A stretch of DNA of 64,000 bases from JALYNX01 sp963724825 (GTDB lineage: Bacteria > Actinomycetota > Acidimicrobiia > Spongiisociales > ZC4RG35). Position numbers and translations under genes: made by a program. The DNA lies in NCBI GenBank assembly GCA_963724825.1, contig CAVRWT010000006.1, positions 62,001-126,000 on the forward strand, given 5' to 3'. The notes under the pieces were generated by a model. The model was not told the DNA's origin. It was given only the letters and a program-made list of their open reading frames with translations, and ran no database searches. How positions within the stretch are numbered: position 1 is the first letter of the stretch; each line of letters starts with the position of its first letter. Positions 1 through 9,309 of the stretch are shown here, piece by piece.

Positions 1-74
1 CTGGGAGATAAGGACCAACCGGATGTCAGACTCAACGGACATACGGCGACCAACTCATGATCGAGGTGTCGGCC

Positions 75-785
75 TCAAATCGGGTGTTTCGCCAGGAAGT
101 TTCCGATGGCGGCACGCGGGTTGTCCCGGATCTCGGGCCCGTGGGTGAATGCAGCCACTGAATAGTCGACCTCGGTCAGTCGGTGGGCCGTCATCTTGCT
201 GATCACGAAGTCGGTGCAGAACGCTGCTATCGACCATCTCATGCCGAGGACGTTGAAGATCGAATCGCCGGCGATCAGCACCCCGCTTGGCTCGTGCAGG
301 AAGGCAACATGACCGGGGGAGTGCCCGGGGGTGTGGATCACGCGGAGACCGCCAGCGATGGGGAGCAGTTGACCGTCGGTGAGGCGCTCGCCCACGGTCA
401 CCGCCTCGAAGCTTCCGCTGCCCATGCGGTTGAACAATCGTCCCAACCACAGCGACGTATCGCGTGGAGGGGATTTGCCCGCTTCCAGGTAGTCAGCGTC
501 AGCTTCGTGAATCCCCATCTCGCGACCAGTCGCACGCGCGATCTCGGCCGCGCCCCCGGCGTGGTCTGGGTGGGCATGGGTGAGGAGGATCCTGGTGACG
601 TCCTTCGGACCGGAACCGATCGCGTCCAACCCGGCCAGCACCTTCATGGCTGACGACTTCAGACCGAAGTCGATCAGGGTGACCTGGCCGTCGTCGTCGC
701 GGAAGGCAAAACCGTTCACCAAATCACCGACCAACGGGATCCGCCACACATTTGGTGCCAACTCCACCACCGGCGGTCTTGCCAT
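75..785 (-). CDS. MBL-fold metallo-hydrolase
   Basis: This protein of about 236 residues belongs to the metallo-beta-lactamase fold hydrolases. The zinc-binding signature HAHPDHAGG is visible, followed by GHSPGH and the GDSIFN aspartate ligand region, in the usual order. There is no signal peptide, so it is probably cytoplasmic. The frame stays open upstream to 929, but that stretch overlaps the ArsR start and promoter and looks non-coding, so I chose the ATG at 785 (MARPPVVELAP). It is divergent from the ArsR/SRPBCC pair and shares the 786-865 promoter region with it. The substrate cannot be told from sequence; glyoxalase II-like and quorum-lactonase-like members share this signature. Confidence 0.85.
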   Translation of the reverse strand: MARPPVVELAPNVWRIPLVGDLVNGFAFRDDDGQVTLIDFGLKSSAMKVLAGLDAIGSGPKDVTRILLTHAHPDHAGGAAEIARATGREMGIHEADADYLEAGKSPPRDTSLWLGRLFNRMGSGSFEAVTVGERLTDGQLLPIAGGLRVIHTPGHSPGHVAFLHEPSGVLIAGDSIFNVLGMRWSIAAFCTDFVISKMTAHRLTEVDYSVAAFTHGPEIRDNPRAAIGNFLAKHPI

Positions 786-865
786 GGCCAGGAGAATAGG
801 GGCGAGGCGGATTCGGGTATCGGTGCGCCAGAAGGGCTTGACGGGATCGGCCTCCGTCGCATATA

Positions 866-1209
866 GTGAACCATATGGTTCAGTATCAGGTCCTGGATCG
901 GACGTTCTCGGCGCTGGCCGATCCCACACGCCGGGACATCCTCGACCGTCTGGGACATGGTCCGGCCTCGATCAGCGAGCTGGCTGAGCCATTCGGAATG
1001 ACACTCACCGGGCTCAAGAAGCACGTCCGGATCCTCGAGGAGGCGGCCTGGTCACCACCGAGAAGGTCGGGCGCACCCGCCAGTGTCGACTCGGCCCGGA
1101 GCGGCTGGAGGACGCTGTCAGCTGGATCGAGAGGTACCGATGGCAATGGGAGCGCCGCATCGATGGCATCGAGGCATACCTCGAAATCAAGAAAGGAGAC
1201 AAGAAGTGA
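866..1209 (+). CDS. ArsR-family HTH regulator (frame broken near 1045)
   Basis: The N-terminal half gives a clear winged-helix ArsR protein: ALADPTRRDILDRL, then SISELAEPFGMTLTGLKKH as the recognition region. The frame changes near 1043-1047. One missing G would restore ILEEAGLVTTEKVGRTRQC followed by an SWIERYRWQWERR tail that ends at the TGA at 1207-1209. Both halves are typical of the about 110-residue SdpR-type ArsR family, so I treat this as one gene with a likely sequencing indel. The start is GTG 866 or ATG 875. The stop overlaps the GTG start of the SRPBCC gene (GTGA), so the two are probably translationally coupled. It probably represses its own operon through the palindrome at its start. 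Confidence 0.75.
867..882. promoter_or_regulatory. 16-bp perfect palindrome over the ArsR start, probable operator
   Basis: TGAACCATATGGTTCA is a perfect 16-bp inverted repeat that includes the ATG at 875 and lies next to the GTG at 866. ArsR-family repressors paired with SRPBCC proteins commonly bind a palindrome of this kind and repress themselves. Occupancy here would block initiation of the ArsR/SRPBCC unit and could also affect the divergent MBL gene. Function is inferred from position and symmetry. Confidence 0.6.
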
Positions 1210-1649
1210 CCCACGAGCTCAGAGTGGAGCGTTTGATCGCAGCCACGCCGGAAGAGGTGTTCGACGCCTACACCGATCCCGAGGCACAAAAGGTCTGGTT
1301 CACGATCCTCAACCCCGACATGATCGTGGAGAACGAGGTCGATCTACGGGTCGGGGGCCAGTGGGTGAGTACATGGGGGTTCTCGCCCGAGGAGATGTTC
1401 CGCGAGACCAACCTTTTTGAGGTCGTTGACCGACCCCGCCGACTGGTCTCCACCTCAGTGGGGAGCACGCCCGACGGGATGACTTTGGAGACTCACGTTG
1501 AAGTGACATTTGAGGCGCACGGTGAGAAGACCTTGATGACCGTCATCCAGACCGGCTTCCCCGACGAGGAAATGCGAGACTTCTTCGCGGGGACTGCGTG
1601 GATCGGCGCTTTTGACCGGCTCGAGGCCTACTTCAGCAGCCTGGTCTGA
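1206..1649 (+). CDS. SRPBCC (AHSA1/START-like) domain protein
   Basis: This 147-residue protein has the typical AHSA1-type SRPBCC beginning (RVERLIAATPEEVFDAYTDP) and continues through the helix-grip hydrophobic-pocket fold to a C-terminal helix (GAFDRLEAYFSSLV). Such proteins bind hydrophobic ligands and are often encoded directly after an ArsR regulator, as here. The GTG start at 1206 overlaps the regulator's stop and is preceded by GAAAGGAGA. Length matches the family. Ligand and physiological role are unknown. Confidence 0.85.
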   Translation: MTHELRVERLIAATPEEVFDAYTDPEAQKVWFTILNPDMIVENEVDLRVGGQWVSTWGFSPEEMFRETNLFEVVDRPRRLVSTSVGSTPDGMTLETHVEVTFEAHGEKTLMTVIQTGFPDEEMRDFFAGTAWIGAFDRLEAYFSSLV

Positions 1650-1658
1650 CGTTCGGGC

Positions 1659-2286
1659 TCAAACAGGGACGGGCTCGCCTGACGACGCTCGAAAGGACCA
1701 TCCGGCCAGCACCAGAACCATGATCACGAAGCTGAGCGGGGCTATGAAGTCGAGGCTGCTGAAGATCGGGATGAACCCGAAGATTCCTCGAACGAGGGTG
1801 AGTACCGAACCGACCAGCGACAGCCCGCGGATCCAGGTCGGGAGGGCGCGATTGGTGGCGAGGAGAGCGAGCAGAACGGAAATCGCCAGGAATAGCACGG
1901 CGTCGGTCAGATCGGTGAGGCTGACCATGGTCGGGCTCGGGTCGGAACCCTGGAACGACATCACGATCAGAGGAAGCGCAGTGAGGACTGACGCCGCGGC
2001 CACCACCAGCCCGGCAATCTTGACCCTGGCATCGCCAATCAGCCTCGCAAAGCCGGAAATGAAGAGGGCGAATACGAGAGTGGCGACCAGCCCCACTGCC
2101 TGAGCGATCAAGACCACAGAAGCGTGGGCGCTGTAGAAAGCCCCGATCTCGGCGATCGGGACGTCGGAGCGGGGAGCGCTGACCATGCCGGAGGACACCA
2201 AGAGCAGGACGGCGAATGCGATGCCCAGCCAACCAACGCGCTTGTGAATCGAGGCAGCGATGGCGGCCGGCTTCCTATCCGCTCAA
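1659..2286 (-). CDS. Small multi-pass membrane protein (start region has a frame break)
   Basis: This protein of about 208 residues has four to five hydrophobic segments (VGWLGIAFAVLLLV, VLIAQAVGLVATLVFALFI, IAGLVVAAASVL, AVLFLAISVLLALLA, FVIMVLVLAGW) and no domain I recognise. Directly after the leuA stop, in the leuA frame, there is coding-looking sequence (DRKPAAIAASIHKRVGWLG) but no usable start codon. Removing one G near 2279-2282 joins it to a TTG at 2286-2284 that overlaps the leuA stop as TTGA, giving MSDRKPAAI. That is my preferred start; the alternative is the TTG at 2201, which would cut the first membrane segment. It probably forms a transcription unit with leuA. Function unknown. 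Confidence 0.6.
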
Positions 2287-3986
2287 CTGGCGCGGTTGAT
2301 TCCGGAGATGATGGCCTGCAGTGAAGCAGTTGTTGTATCGGTGTTGATGCCAACTCCCCACAAAGTGCGCTCACCCACCTCCAGCTCGACGTAACAGACG
2401 GCCTGGGCGTCGGTCCCGGCCCCGATCGAGTGCTCGTGGTAGTCGAGGACCCGACAACTCACACCGAGGTCCTTTCTGAGGGCGTTGACGAAGGCCTCGA
2501 TCGATCCTCCCCCATCGCTGCGGATGACGTTCTCTTCGTCGTTGTATCGAACCGTGGCCGTGATTGCGCTGCGGTTCTCCACTTCGGCATCCCGGGCGAT
2601 CTCGAATCCGAGAAGTTCGAAGGGCTTGAGGATGGCCAGATAGTGGCGCCGGAATTCGGTCCAGATCTCGGCCGCGGTGATCTCCTGCCCGGTGGTGTCG
2701 GTGATGCCCTGGATCACCCGGGTGAACTCGATCTGGAGCCGTCGGGGGATCTCCAACTCTTGCTCGGTCTTGAGCAGATAGGCGACGCCGCCCTTGCCCG
2801 ATTGGCTGTTGACCCGGATCACGTCCTCGTAGGTCCGGCCAACGTCCCGGGGGTCGATCGGGAGGTATGGAACTTCCCAGGTCGTCTGCCCGGACCGATC
2901 CATCGCCTCGAAGCCCTTCTTGATCGCATCCTGATGCGACCCGGAGAAGGCGGTGTACACGAGGTCGCCGACATAAGGGTGGCGGGGGTGGACCGGAAGT
3001 TGGTTGCAGTGCTCGACGATTCGCCGGTATTCGTTGATGTTGTTGATGTCCAACTCGGGATCTACACCCTGGCTGAAGAGATTGAGGGCGAGCGTGACCA
3101 CGTCTACGTTCCCGGTTCGCTCGCCGTTCCCGAACAAAGTGCCTTCCACCCGTTGTGCTCCTGCCATCAACCCGAACTCGGCCGCGGCGACAGCGGTGCC
3201 CCGATCGTTGTGGGGGTGGAGGGACAAGACCACCGAGGGCCTGTCCTTGATCTCGCGATGGAACCACTCGATCATGTCGCCATAGATGTTGGGCGTGCTC
3301 ATCTCGACCGTCGCCGGGAGATTGAGGATGATCGGGCGCTCGGGGATGGGCTCGATCACATCCATCACCGCCTCGCACACCTGCTTGGCGAAGGGCAACT
3401 CGGTTCCGGTGAAGCTCTCGGGCGAGTACTCGTAACGGATCTCGGACCCAGAAAGGAACTGCTCTTGGGCCCGGCAGTGCTCCGCCCCCTTCACCGCGAT
3501 GTCGACGATTCCGGCTTCGTCGGTGCCAAACACGACCCGCCGCTGCAATTCGGAAGTCGAGTTGTAGAGATGAACGATGACCCGGGGCGCCCCGGCCAGG
3601 CTCTCATAGGTCCTTTCGATCAGCTCAGGCCTCGCCTGAGTGAGGACCTGGATCGTCACGTGCTCGGGGATGACCTTGTCATGGATGATTTGGCGGATGA
3701 AGTCGAAATCGGGCTGGGAGGCGGCGGGGAACCCGACCTCGATCTCGGGGAATCCCATGTCGACCAGGCACTGGAACAAAAGGCGCTTGCGATCGGGGTC
3801 CATGGGCTCGATGAGAGCCTGATTGCCGTCCCTGAGGTCCACACTGCACCACAGGGGGGCGGAGGTGAGCCGTCGGTCGGGCCAGGTGCGATCAGGGAGG
3901 CTGATCTCCGGATACGACCGGTACTTCCCGATGGGCATTGCGCCCGGCTTGGCGTTCTTCGGCATTGCCTCGGCCATTGCCGTCAA
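2283..3986 (-). CDS. leuA: 2-isopropylmalate synthase
   Basis: LeuA condenses acetyl-CoA with 2-oxoisovalerate, the first committed step of leucine biosynthesis. The 567-residue length and the sequence match the long actinobacterial/LeuA type 2 group. The N-terminal TIM barrel carries SVDLRDGNQAL (metal and substrate residues) and LHPHNDRGTA (metal histidines). It is followed by NGERTGN and the C-terminal LeuA regulatory domain (from about residue 440) that mediates leucine feedback inhibition. The start is TTG 3986 with GAGG upstream, or the ATG at 3977. The gene stands apart from other leu/ilv genes and is followed only by the small membrane protein. Confidence 0.95.
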   Translation of the reverse strand: MTAMAEAMPKNAKPGAMPIGKYRSYPEISLPDRTWPDRRLTSAPLWCSVDLRDGNQALIEPMDPDRKRLLFQCLVDMGFPEIEVGFPAASQPDFDFIRQIIHDKVIPEHVTIQVLTQARPELIERTYESLAGAPRVIVHLYNSTSELQRRVVFGTDEAGIVDIAVKGAEHCRAQEQFLSGSEIRYEYSPESFTGTELPFAKQVCEAVMDVIEPIPERPIILNLPATVEMSTPNIYGDMIEWFHREIKDRPSVVLSLHPHNDRGTAVAAAEFGLMAGAQRVEGTLFGNGERTGNVDVVTLALNLFSQGVDPELDINNINEYRRIVEHCNQLPVHPRHPYVGDLVYTAFSGSHQDAIKKGFEAMDRSGQTTWEVPYLPIDPRDVGRTYEDVIRVNSQSGKGGVAYLLKTEQELEIPRRLQIEFTRVIQGITDTTGQEITAAEIWTEFRRHYLAILKPFELLGFEIARDAEVENRSAITATVRYNDEENVIRSDGGGSIEAFVNALRKDLGVSCRVLDYHEHSIGAGTDAQAVCYVELEVGERTLWGVGINTDTTTASLQAIISGINRAS

Positions 3987-4031
3987 TGGTAAACCTCGCG
4001 AAACCGGGTGGGAATCGGGACCTGACGAGCG

Positions 4032-5012
4032 TCAGGAAAGGCGAACCCTGGGGTCGAGCCACGCATAGGAAACGTCGGCTAGAAGGTTGAACAGAATGAC
4101 CGAGGCCACGATGATGAACATCAGTGGCATCACCTGAGGGAAGTCACCATTGCCGAGTGCAGTGAGCAGATAGTCGCCAGTGCCTTTGTACTCGAAGATG
4201 CGCTCGGTGATGATCAGACCACCGACAATGCTCCCCAACTCCAGGGCCCCGAGTGTGACCACCGGGACCATTGCGTTGCGCAGCGCGTGATGGGTTATGA
4301 CCTTTCGCTCCGAGATCCCCTTGGAGCGGGCAGTCCGCATGTATTCGGAGTTCTTGACATCGAGCAATGAACTCCTCATGAACCGGCTGTAAATGGCGAT
4401 GGTTTGGATGGCGATCACGGTGATCGGGAGGATCATGTGCTTGATCCGAAGCCAGAGGTCGAACTCTGTTTGGCCCGGCGGGTAGACCCCGGCCACGGGT
4501 AAGAAAGGTTTGTCTAGACCAAGCCACTGAGTGAGCAGGATCGCAAAGAACACCTGAAGCAGCACCGCCGTCACGAACGGCGGCATTGAAATCCCGATGA
4601 AGGCTACCCCGGTGGCGGTCGTGTCGAACTTTGAGTACTGACGCAAGGCGGAGAGGATGCCGATACCCAACCCAAACGTGATCCCCACCACGAACGCCGA
4701 GAGACCTAACACCAGGCTGCGACCGAGGGCTTGCTTCAAGTCGGGCAGGACCGGGGTGTTTCCCTTGATCGAGTTCCCCCAATTGAGTGTGAAAAAGTTG
4801 CCCAGCCAGCGGACGTACTGCTCGGGTGTGGAGCCAACGAGACCATTGGCTTCCTCGTAGGCGTGCACCATCTCAGGGGTGGCTCGGGGGTTGGTGCGGA
4901 GAAAGCTCTGCACCGGGTCAGTAGCCGATTTCACTGCCCAAAAAGTGAGAAAGGTCACGATCAAGAGCACCGGGACTGCCCACGCGGTTCTGACGACTAT
5001 GAACCTTGTCAT
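4032..5012 (-). CDS. Orphan Dpp/Opp-type ABC transporter permease
   Basis: This 326-residue inner-membrane permease has the N-terminal anchor typical of DppB/OppB proteins, a periplasmic segment, and the BPD_transp_1 core containing the EAA-like loop (RTARSKGISERKVITHHALRNA). It ends in the usual YAWLDPRVRLS tail. It is visibly a close paralogue of the dppB-like permease at 22978-23959, with long identical stretches such as VPVLLIVTFLTFWAVKSATD and GLGIGILSALRQYSKFDT. Unlike that copy, it has no binding protein, partner permease or ATPase beside it. It may be a remnant of a duplicated operon or supply an alternative channel subunit. The reading frame is intact. Confidence 0.88.
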   Translation of the reverse strand: MTRFIVVRTAWAVPVLLIVTFLTFWAVKSATDPVQSFLRTNPRATPEMVHAYEEANGLVGSTPEQYVRWLGNFFTLNWGNSIKGNTPVLPDLKQALGRSLVLGLSAFVVGITFGLGIGILSALRQYSKFDTTATGVAFIGISMPPFVTAVLLQVFFAILLTQWLGLDKPFLPVAGVYPPGQTEFDLWLRIKHMILPITVIAIQTIAIYSRFMRSSLLDVKNSEYMRTARSKGISERKVITHHALRNAMVPVVTLGALELGSIVGGLIITERIFEYKGTGDYLLTALGNGDFPQVMPLMFIIVASVILFNLLADVSYAWLDPRVRLS

Positions 5013-5132
5013 CTCCCCTCGCCTTCGTGTGTAGGTGGTGCCAACAAACTAATCGTTGCTTCCGGGGCGAAGTGCCATGCAGAGGAGCTATTTACGCCCT
5101 TGCAAGCCGGCACGGGTAATTTCGGCCCGGAC

Positions 5133-6739
5133 ATGGACTCGTCCGCCGTCTCGACCGTCGCTCTCAAGGAACCTCGATCGATCCGGATCGGGGCAAATCA
5201 CTACCCCGTGGTCCTCCCCAGTCTTGCGGATCCCCGTCTGCACCTGGCGGCGGTGATCATCTCCATCCATGTGCTGGGACAGGTCGCCTTGGGCTTCAGG
5301 GTCTCGGTCCCTCAGATCCTGTCCGCGATCGTCACCTGTTTCGTCATCGAACTGGTTTGGACCTTCAAGCAGAGCGGCAAGCTGGTGTGGCCCGCGAGTG
5401 CCATGCTCACCGGCAGCGGGGTCGCTCTGATCCTTCGGGTCGTGGGCACCGAGCGGGGGGATCATTGGACCTGGTTCGGCTGGTACTACTTCGCAGCAAT
5501 TGCCGGGATCTCCCTGCTCACCAAGTATCTCATCAGGTTCCGGGGCTCACACGTCTTCAACCCTTCCAATGTCGGTCTGGTGGCCGCTTTCCTGGTCTTG
5601 GGGAGCACAGTGATCGAACCACTCGACTTCTGGTGGGCGCCACTCGATGCATGGATGGCGGCCGCCTACATCATCATCATCACAGGCGGGCTGCTGATTA
5701 CCGCCCGGCTCCACCTCCTGGCGATGGCAGCGACCTTCTGGGCAACCCTCGCTTTGGGTTTGGGGTTGCTTGCCGCCTCGGGACATTGCTTCAGCGCTTC
5801 GTGGTCCCTGCAACCGGTCTGCGGGGCCAACTTCTGGTGGGTGGTTATGGGATCTCCCGAGCTTCTCATCTTCCTCTTCTTCATGATCACCGACCCCAAA
5901 ACGATCCCGGCCCGAGCGACCGGTCGCATCGCCTTCGCCATCGGCCTGGCCGCCGTTTGCACGCTTCTCATGGCCCCTCAGGTCACCGAGTTCGGGACCA
6001 AGGTCGGGCTGCTGGCGGGTCTGGTGGTGATGAGCCCGCTCCGGCTCCTGTTCGACCGGGTGTTCCAGGAGGAGCCGAAGGTCAAGCATTCTCTTTCTCC
6101 GGCGCTCGTGACTCGCCTGACGAGCGTCAATGGAGGTGAAGCCCGGCCCCGGTTGGTGTTCCTGCGCGGCGCCTTCGTCGGTGCAGCCACCATGGCATTG
6201 GCTGTCGGGATCGTCGCCGCCGGGGCGCCGGCCCGTCAGGCGGCGCTTGCCGATGTCACAACCGAGGGGACCGTGTTCGACCCCGAAGTCGACCCGACGT
6301 CGATCCCTGTGGTGACCGAGGACCCGGAGGTCGCCGCATTGAAGACCGATATCACCACTCAGGAGATGGCTGTGGTTCTCGCCGAGAACCTGGCCATCGA
6401 AGGCCAGGCACTCAAGACACGTGACTCGAGCCTCCTTCCGCGCGGGTCGGGGGAGATCGGCTGGTCGGGACTTTGGCCAGGATCAATGACTCGGTGGCCA
6501 CCGGAGAGGCAGTTGTCCCCCAATACCGGTTCGAGTCCCTCCATGCGGATGTCGCGAAGACCAAAGGGGGCCAGGGTGCGAGCATCGCATTCGAGGCCGA
6601 TGGTGTCGTCGACGAAATCACCTACGACGCATTGGGCGTCGAGCGGGGACGGGTCAGCTCGCCGTTCCGCACCACATTCGTATTGAGCCAGGTCGCCGGG
6701 GACCGCTGGCTCCTACTCGAGGAACTGCCGCCTTCGTGA
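5133..6739 (+). CDS. RnfD/UnbU-like integral membrane protein with extracytoplasmic C-terminal domain (frame broken near 6445)
   Basis: The first 330 or so residues form a polytopic membrane domain resembling RnfD/NqrB and the UnbU (enediyne E3-like) proteins, with the GSHVFNPSNVGLV region and FFMITDPKTIPA characteristic of that fold. A further membrane segment (FVGAATMALAVGIVAAG) leads to a soluble tail that is probably outside the membrane. The frame breaks near 6440-6452; one missing base rejoins the upstream ENLAIEGQALKTRDSSLL to GDRLVGTLARINDSV, ending at the TGA at 6737-6739. The start is taken as ATG 5133, with no strong ribosome site. It overlaps the Gfo/Idh start. With the UnbV-like gene at 9310 it recreates a UnbU/UnbV combination. 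Cofactor and partners are unknown. Confidence 0.7.
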
Positions 6740-7935
6740 TGCGAGAGGAAATGGACACGAATCCGGTAGTCGAAATGATGGGCCGCCGGCTGCGCCTCGC
6801 CCTGATCGGCGGCGGGCCGGGGAGCTTCGTCGGTGCGACGCACCGAACCGCGGCCACCCTCGATGACCGATTCGAATTGGTGGCAGGAGCCATCGCTTCC
6901 GATCCGGCGCGGTCGCGGGCGGCCGGCATTGCGATTGGCCTCGACGCCGACCGCTCGTACGGGGACGGGCTCGAATTGTTGCGGGCCGAGGCGGCACGCG
7001 ATGACGGCGCAGACGCGGTTGCGATCATGACTCCTAACGACACCCACCACGTGTTCTCCGCCGCCGCCCTTGATCTCGGGTTCGACGTGATCTGCGACAA
7101 ACCGATCACCAACACCCTCGACGATGCGCTCGACCTGGTCTCCAGGGTGCGAGAGACAGGTCTCATCTTCTGCCTCACCCACAATTACACCGGGTATCCG
7201 ATGGTCCGTCAGGCGCGAGCCATGGTCGCCGACGGCCAGCTTGGGGAGATTCGGCTGGTGCAGGTGGAGTACGTCCAGGGAGGCAAGGCGGCCGAGAACG
7301 ACCCCGATCCCAACGATGGGCTGCCCTGGCGATATGACCCGGTCCGTGGTGGGCCATCGCTGGTGATGGGTGACATCGGAAGCCATGCCCACAACCTGGC
7401 CCGATTCATCACCGGGATCGAGGTCTCAGAGGTCTCTGCTCAGATCGGGACCATCGTTCCCAATCGCCTCGTCCACGACTACGGAGCCGCGATGTTGCGC
7501 TTCGACAACGGCGCCCGGGGCAGCTTATGGGTGACTCAGGCGGCGGCAGGTGTCGAGAACTGCCTCCGGATTCGGGTCTCGGGGACCAAGGGCACTCTCG
7601 AGTGGGAGCAGGAGAAGCCCACCGCCCTCGTCTTCAAGCCACTGATCGGGCCTGCCCAGACCAGGACCCCGAATGGGCCGGGCACCCTGCCGCTCTCGGC
7701 GCGGGGCACCAGGATCGTGTCCGGGCACCAGGATGGCTTTCACGAAGCGTTTGCCAACCTCTACACCGACGTGGCCGAGGCGATCGCGGCTAGGCGAAGC
7801 GGGATCAAACCCGATCCGTTGGCTCTCCACTTCCCCAACGAGGTGGATGGGGCGATCGGGATCAAGTTCGTCGACGCCGCCGTCGCCTCCAGCGCCCACG
7901 ACGGCGCATGGACCCCTGCCCAGCTCGATCTCTAA
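6736..7935 (+). CDS. Gfo/Idh/MocA-family NAD(P)-dependent oxidoreductase
   Basis: This protein of about 399 residues begins with a Rossmann domain (LRLALIGGGPGSFVGATHR) and carries the family's active-site region CDKPITNTLDDA (the EKP-like lysine motif). The C-terminal beta-sheet domain (GGPSLVMGDIGSHAHNLARF) holds the family histidine. Members oxidise or reduce sugars, inositols and sugar acids. The GTG at 6736 (ATG 6739 next codon) overlaps the stop of the upstream membrane protein, so the two are co-transcribed. Given the neighbouring xylose genes it may act on a sugar or sugar acid, but no substrate can be assigned. Confidence 0.88.
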   Translation: MMREEMDTNPVVEMMGRRLRLALIGGGPGSFVGATHRTAATLDDRFELVAGAIASDPARSRAAGIAIGLDADRSYGDGLELLRAEAARDDGADAVAIMTPNDTHHVFSAAALDLGFDVICDKPITNTLDDALDLVSRVRETGLIFCLTHNYTGYPMVRQARAMVADGQLGEIRLVQVEYVQGGKAAENDPDPNDGLPWRYDPVRGGPSLVMGDIGSHAHNLARFITGIEVSEVSAQIGTIVPNRLVHDYGAAMLRFDNGARGSLWVTQAAAGVENCLRIRVSGTKGTLEWEQEKPTALVFKPLIGPAQTRTPNGPGTLPLSARGTRIVSGHQDGFHEAFANLYTDVAEAIAARRSGIKPDPLALHFPNEVDGAIGIKFVDAAVASSAHDGAWTPAQLDL

Positions 7936-9308
7936 GGGGCGACTGTCATCGCCCGATCCGGGCTGAGCAGGAACGGGGGGAGATAGGCCGGGATGTTGGA
8001 GAACGGCAACACGTCGGGGTGCAAGTCGATGCCCAGGTTGTTGGCCATGAAATCTCGTCGTGCCCGAGTCCTCGCCCAGGCCTCCGGAAAGCGCTGGGAG
8101 AACGCAGCTCGCATGCTCTCGTCGGCGAGGGCGATGCCATCCTCGATGTTGGTGGTGAAGTAGTCGGTGCCGGTGGCCGGGATGATGTCGACCTGGAAGG
8201 CCATCCCCGACCGCGTTTCGACTTGCGAGCCGGGGCCGATCGGCGAGTTGACCCATTCGTCGAGGTGGATTTGATGACCCGGATTGAGGAAGATCCCGAA
8301 GAAAGGGTCACCCAGGTGACGGTCGATGATCTCCTGGAACACCCCGCCCTGTTGGCCGATTCGCATCGCCGCATACCACTCGGCCACGGCTTCGAAATAT
8401 GGGCCGACGAGTCGGTCGACGTAATCACTGATCTCTTCGGGCAGTTCGCCTGCATCCTCGACGACGAACCCGGCCCGACAGTTCAAGGCTCCCCATATCC
8501 CGAAGGCGACAGTGAACCGATCTCCCCGCCCGATCGGGCGATCGCCCGGGCTCAGCAAGCCGAGGGACGCTCGTGGCCCAGCGGTGAGCATGAGGTGACA
8601 GGAGAGGGGCATCCCGTTCCACTCGAGAAGCCGGACCGCCTCCTGCTCGGTCATGCCTGGCTCCAAACCGAGCAGCAGGCGTCGCACGCCATTGGAGGTC
8701 TGGCAGGCCGCATATTCGAGGGCGGCAAGCTGCTCGACTTCGTTGATGACCCTCAACCCGTCCCCGGCGCCGATCAGAAGGTCATTGGCATTCTCCACGG
8801 TCCCGGTGGGACCGGTGAGCCGGCGCACGACATCGACGAGGAACGCGGGAACTTCCATCAGCTCGCGGTCGGAGTAGCTCTTCCAGCCAATCATTCCCAC
8901 ATGGCTTCCGCGATGGATGCCCTCGTCAGCCAGGATCTCAGGCAACGGCTGTGAGCGGTGCCTGGGCTGGCCGGGGAGGCTGAGATCCTGATACAGGTGC
9001 CGGCGCATAGTCAGCGGCGCCGCCCCGGCCATGCCGTAGCACTCGTTGCCGACGAGGATCGCCGGGTCGTCCGCTGGCCCCACGATCAAGACTGCCTCTT
9101 CGAAACGGGGGTCGAATCCTGTCAGATAGGAGAGATTGGCGCTGTGCTCGCGGTCGGCGTAGACGATCAAATGGTCATAGCCGCGCTCCAGGGCCCGTTC
9201 CCGGAGACTGGCCAGCCGATCCACATAGATCTGCGAAGGGATCTCGGGCATCGTCTCCGGCATCCCGAAGTCGGGAAGGGCGATCTCGGCGAGACGTGCT
9301 CCGGTCAT
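7932..9308 (-). CDS. M24-fold (creatinase/aminopeptidase P-like) protein lacking the usual metal aspartates
   Basis: This protein of about 458 residues has a creatinase-type N-terminal domain followed by a pita-bread M24 domain. In catalytic M24 metallopeptidases the first metal ligands are two aspartates in a D-x10-D segment. Here the corresponding stretch reads VAFGIWGALNCRAGF and has neither, so the protein resembles metal-independent members such as creatinase or a non-catalytic relative. The ATG at 9308 lies one base after the corrected stop of the upstream CRTAC1-type gene, implying co-expression. An in-frame extension to 9377 lies inside that gene and is not used. It converges with the Gfo/Idh gene, overlapping by 4 bp. 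Confidence 0.75.
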   Translation of the reverse strand: MTGARLAEIALPDFGMPETMPEIPSQIYVDRLASLRERALERGYDHLIVYADREHSANLSYLTGFDPRFEEAVLIVGPADDPAILVGNECYGMAGAAPLTMRRHLYQDLSLPGQPRHRSQPLPEILADEGIHRGSHVGMIGWKSYSDRELMEVPAFLVDVVRRLTGPTGTVENANDLLIGAGDGLRVINEVEQLAALEYAACQTSNGVRRLLLGLEPGMTEQEAVRLLEWNGMPLSCHLMLTAGPRASLGLLSPGDRPIGRGDRFTVAFGIWGALNCRAGFVVEDAGELPEEISDYVDRLVGPYFEAVAEWYAAMRIGQQGGVFQEIIDRHLGDPFFGIFLNPGHQIHLDEWVNSPIGPGSQVETRSGMAFQVDIIPATGTDYFTTNIEDGIALADESMRAAFSQRFPEAWARTRARRDFMANNLGIDLHPDVLPFSNIPAYLPPFLLSPDRAMTVAP

Positions 9309-9309
9309 G

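Noticed and set aside
2430..3992. Long plus-strand open frame opposite leuA
   Set aside because: A shadow of the high-GC minus-strand gene: composition is Gly/Val/Asp/Leu-rich with no domain, and leuA on the other strand is unambiguous.
4731..5132. N-terminal extension of the RnfD/UnbU-like protein
   Set aside because: It is antisense to the orphan permease gene and its own upstream region, with no domain; the ATG at 5133 fits the membrane domain start.
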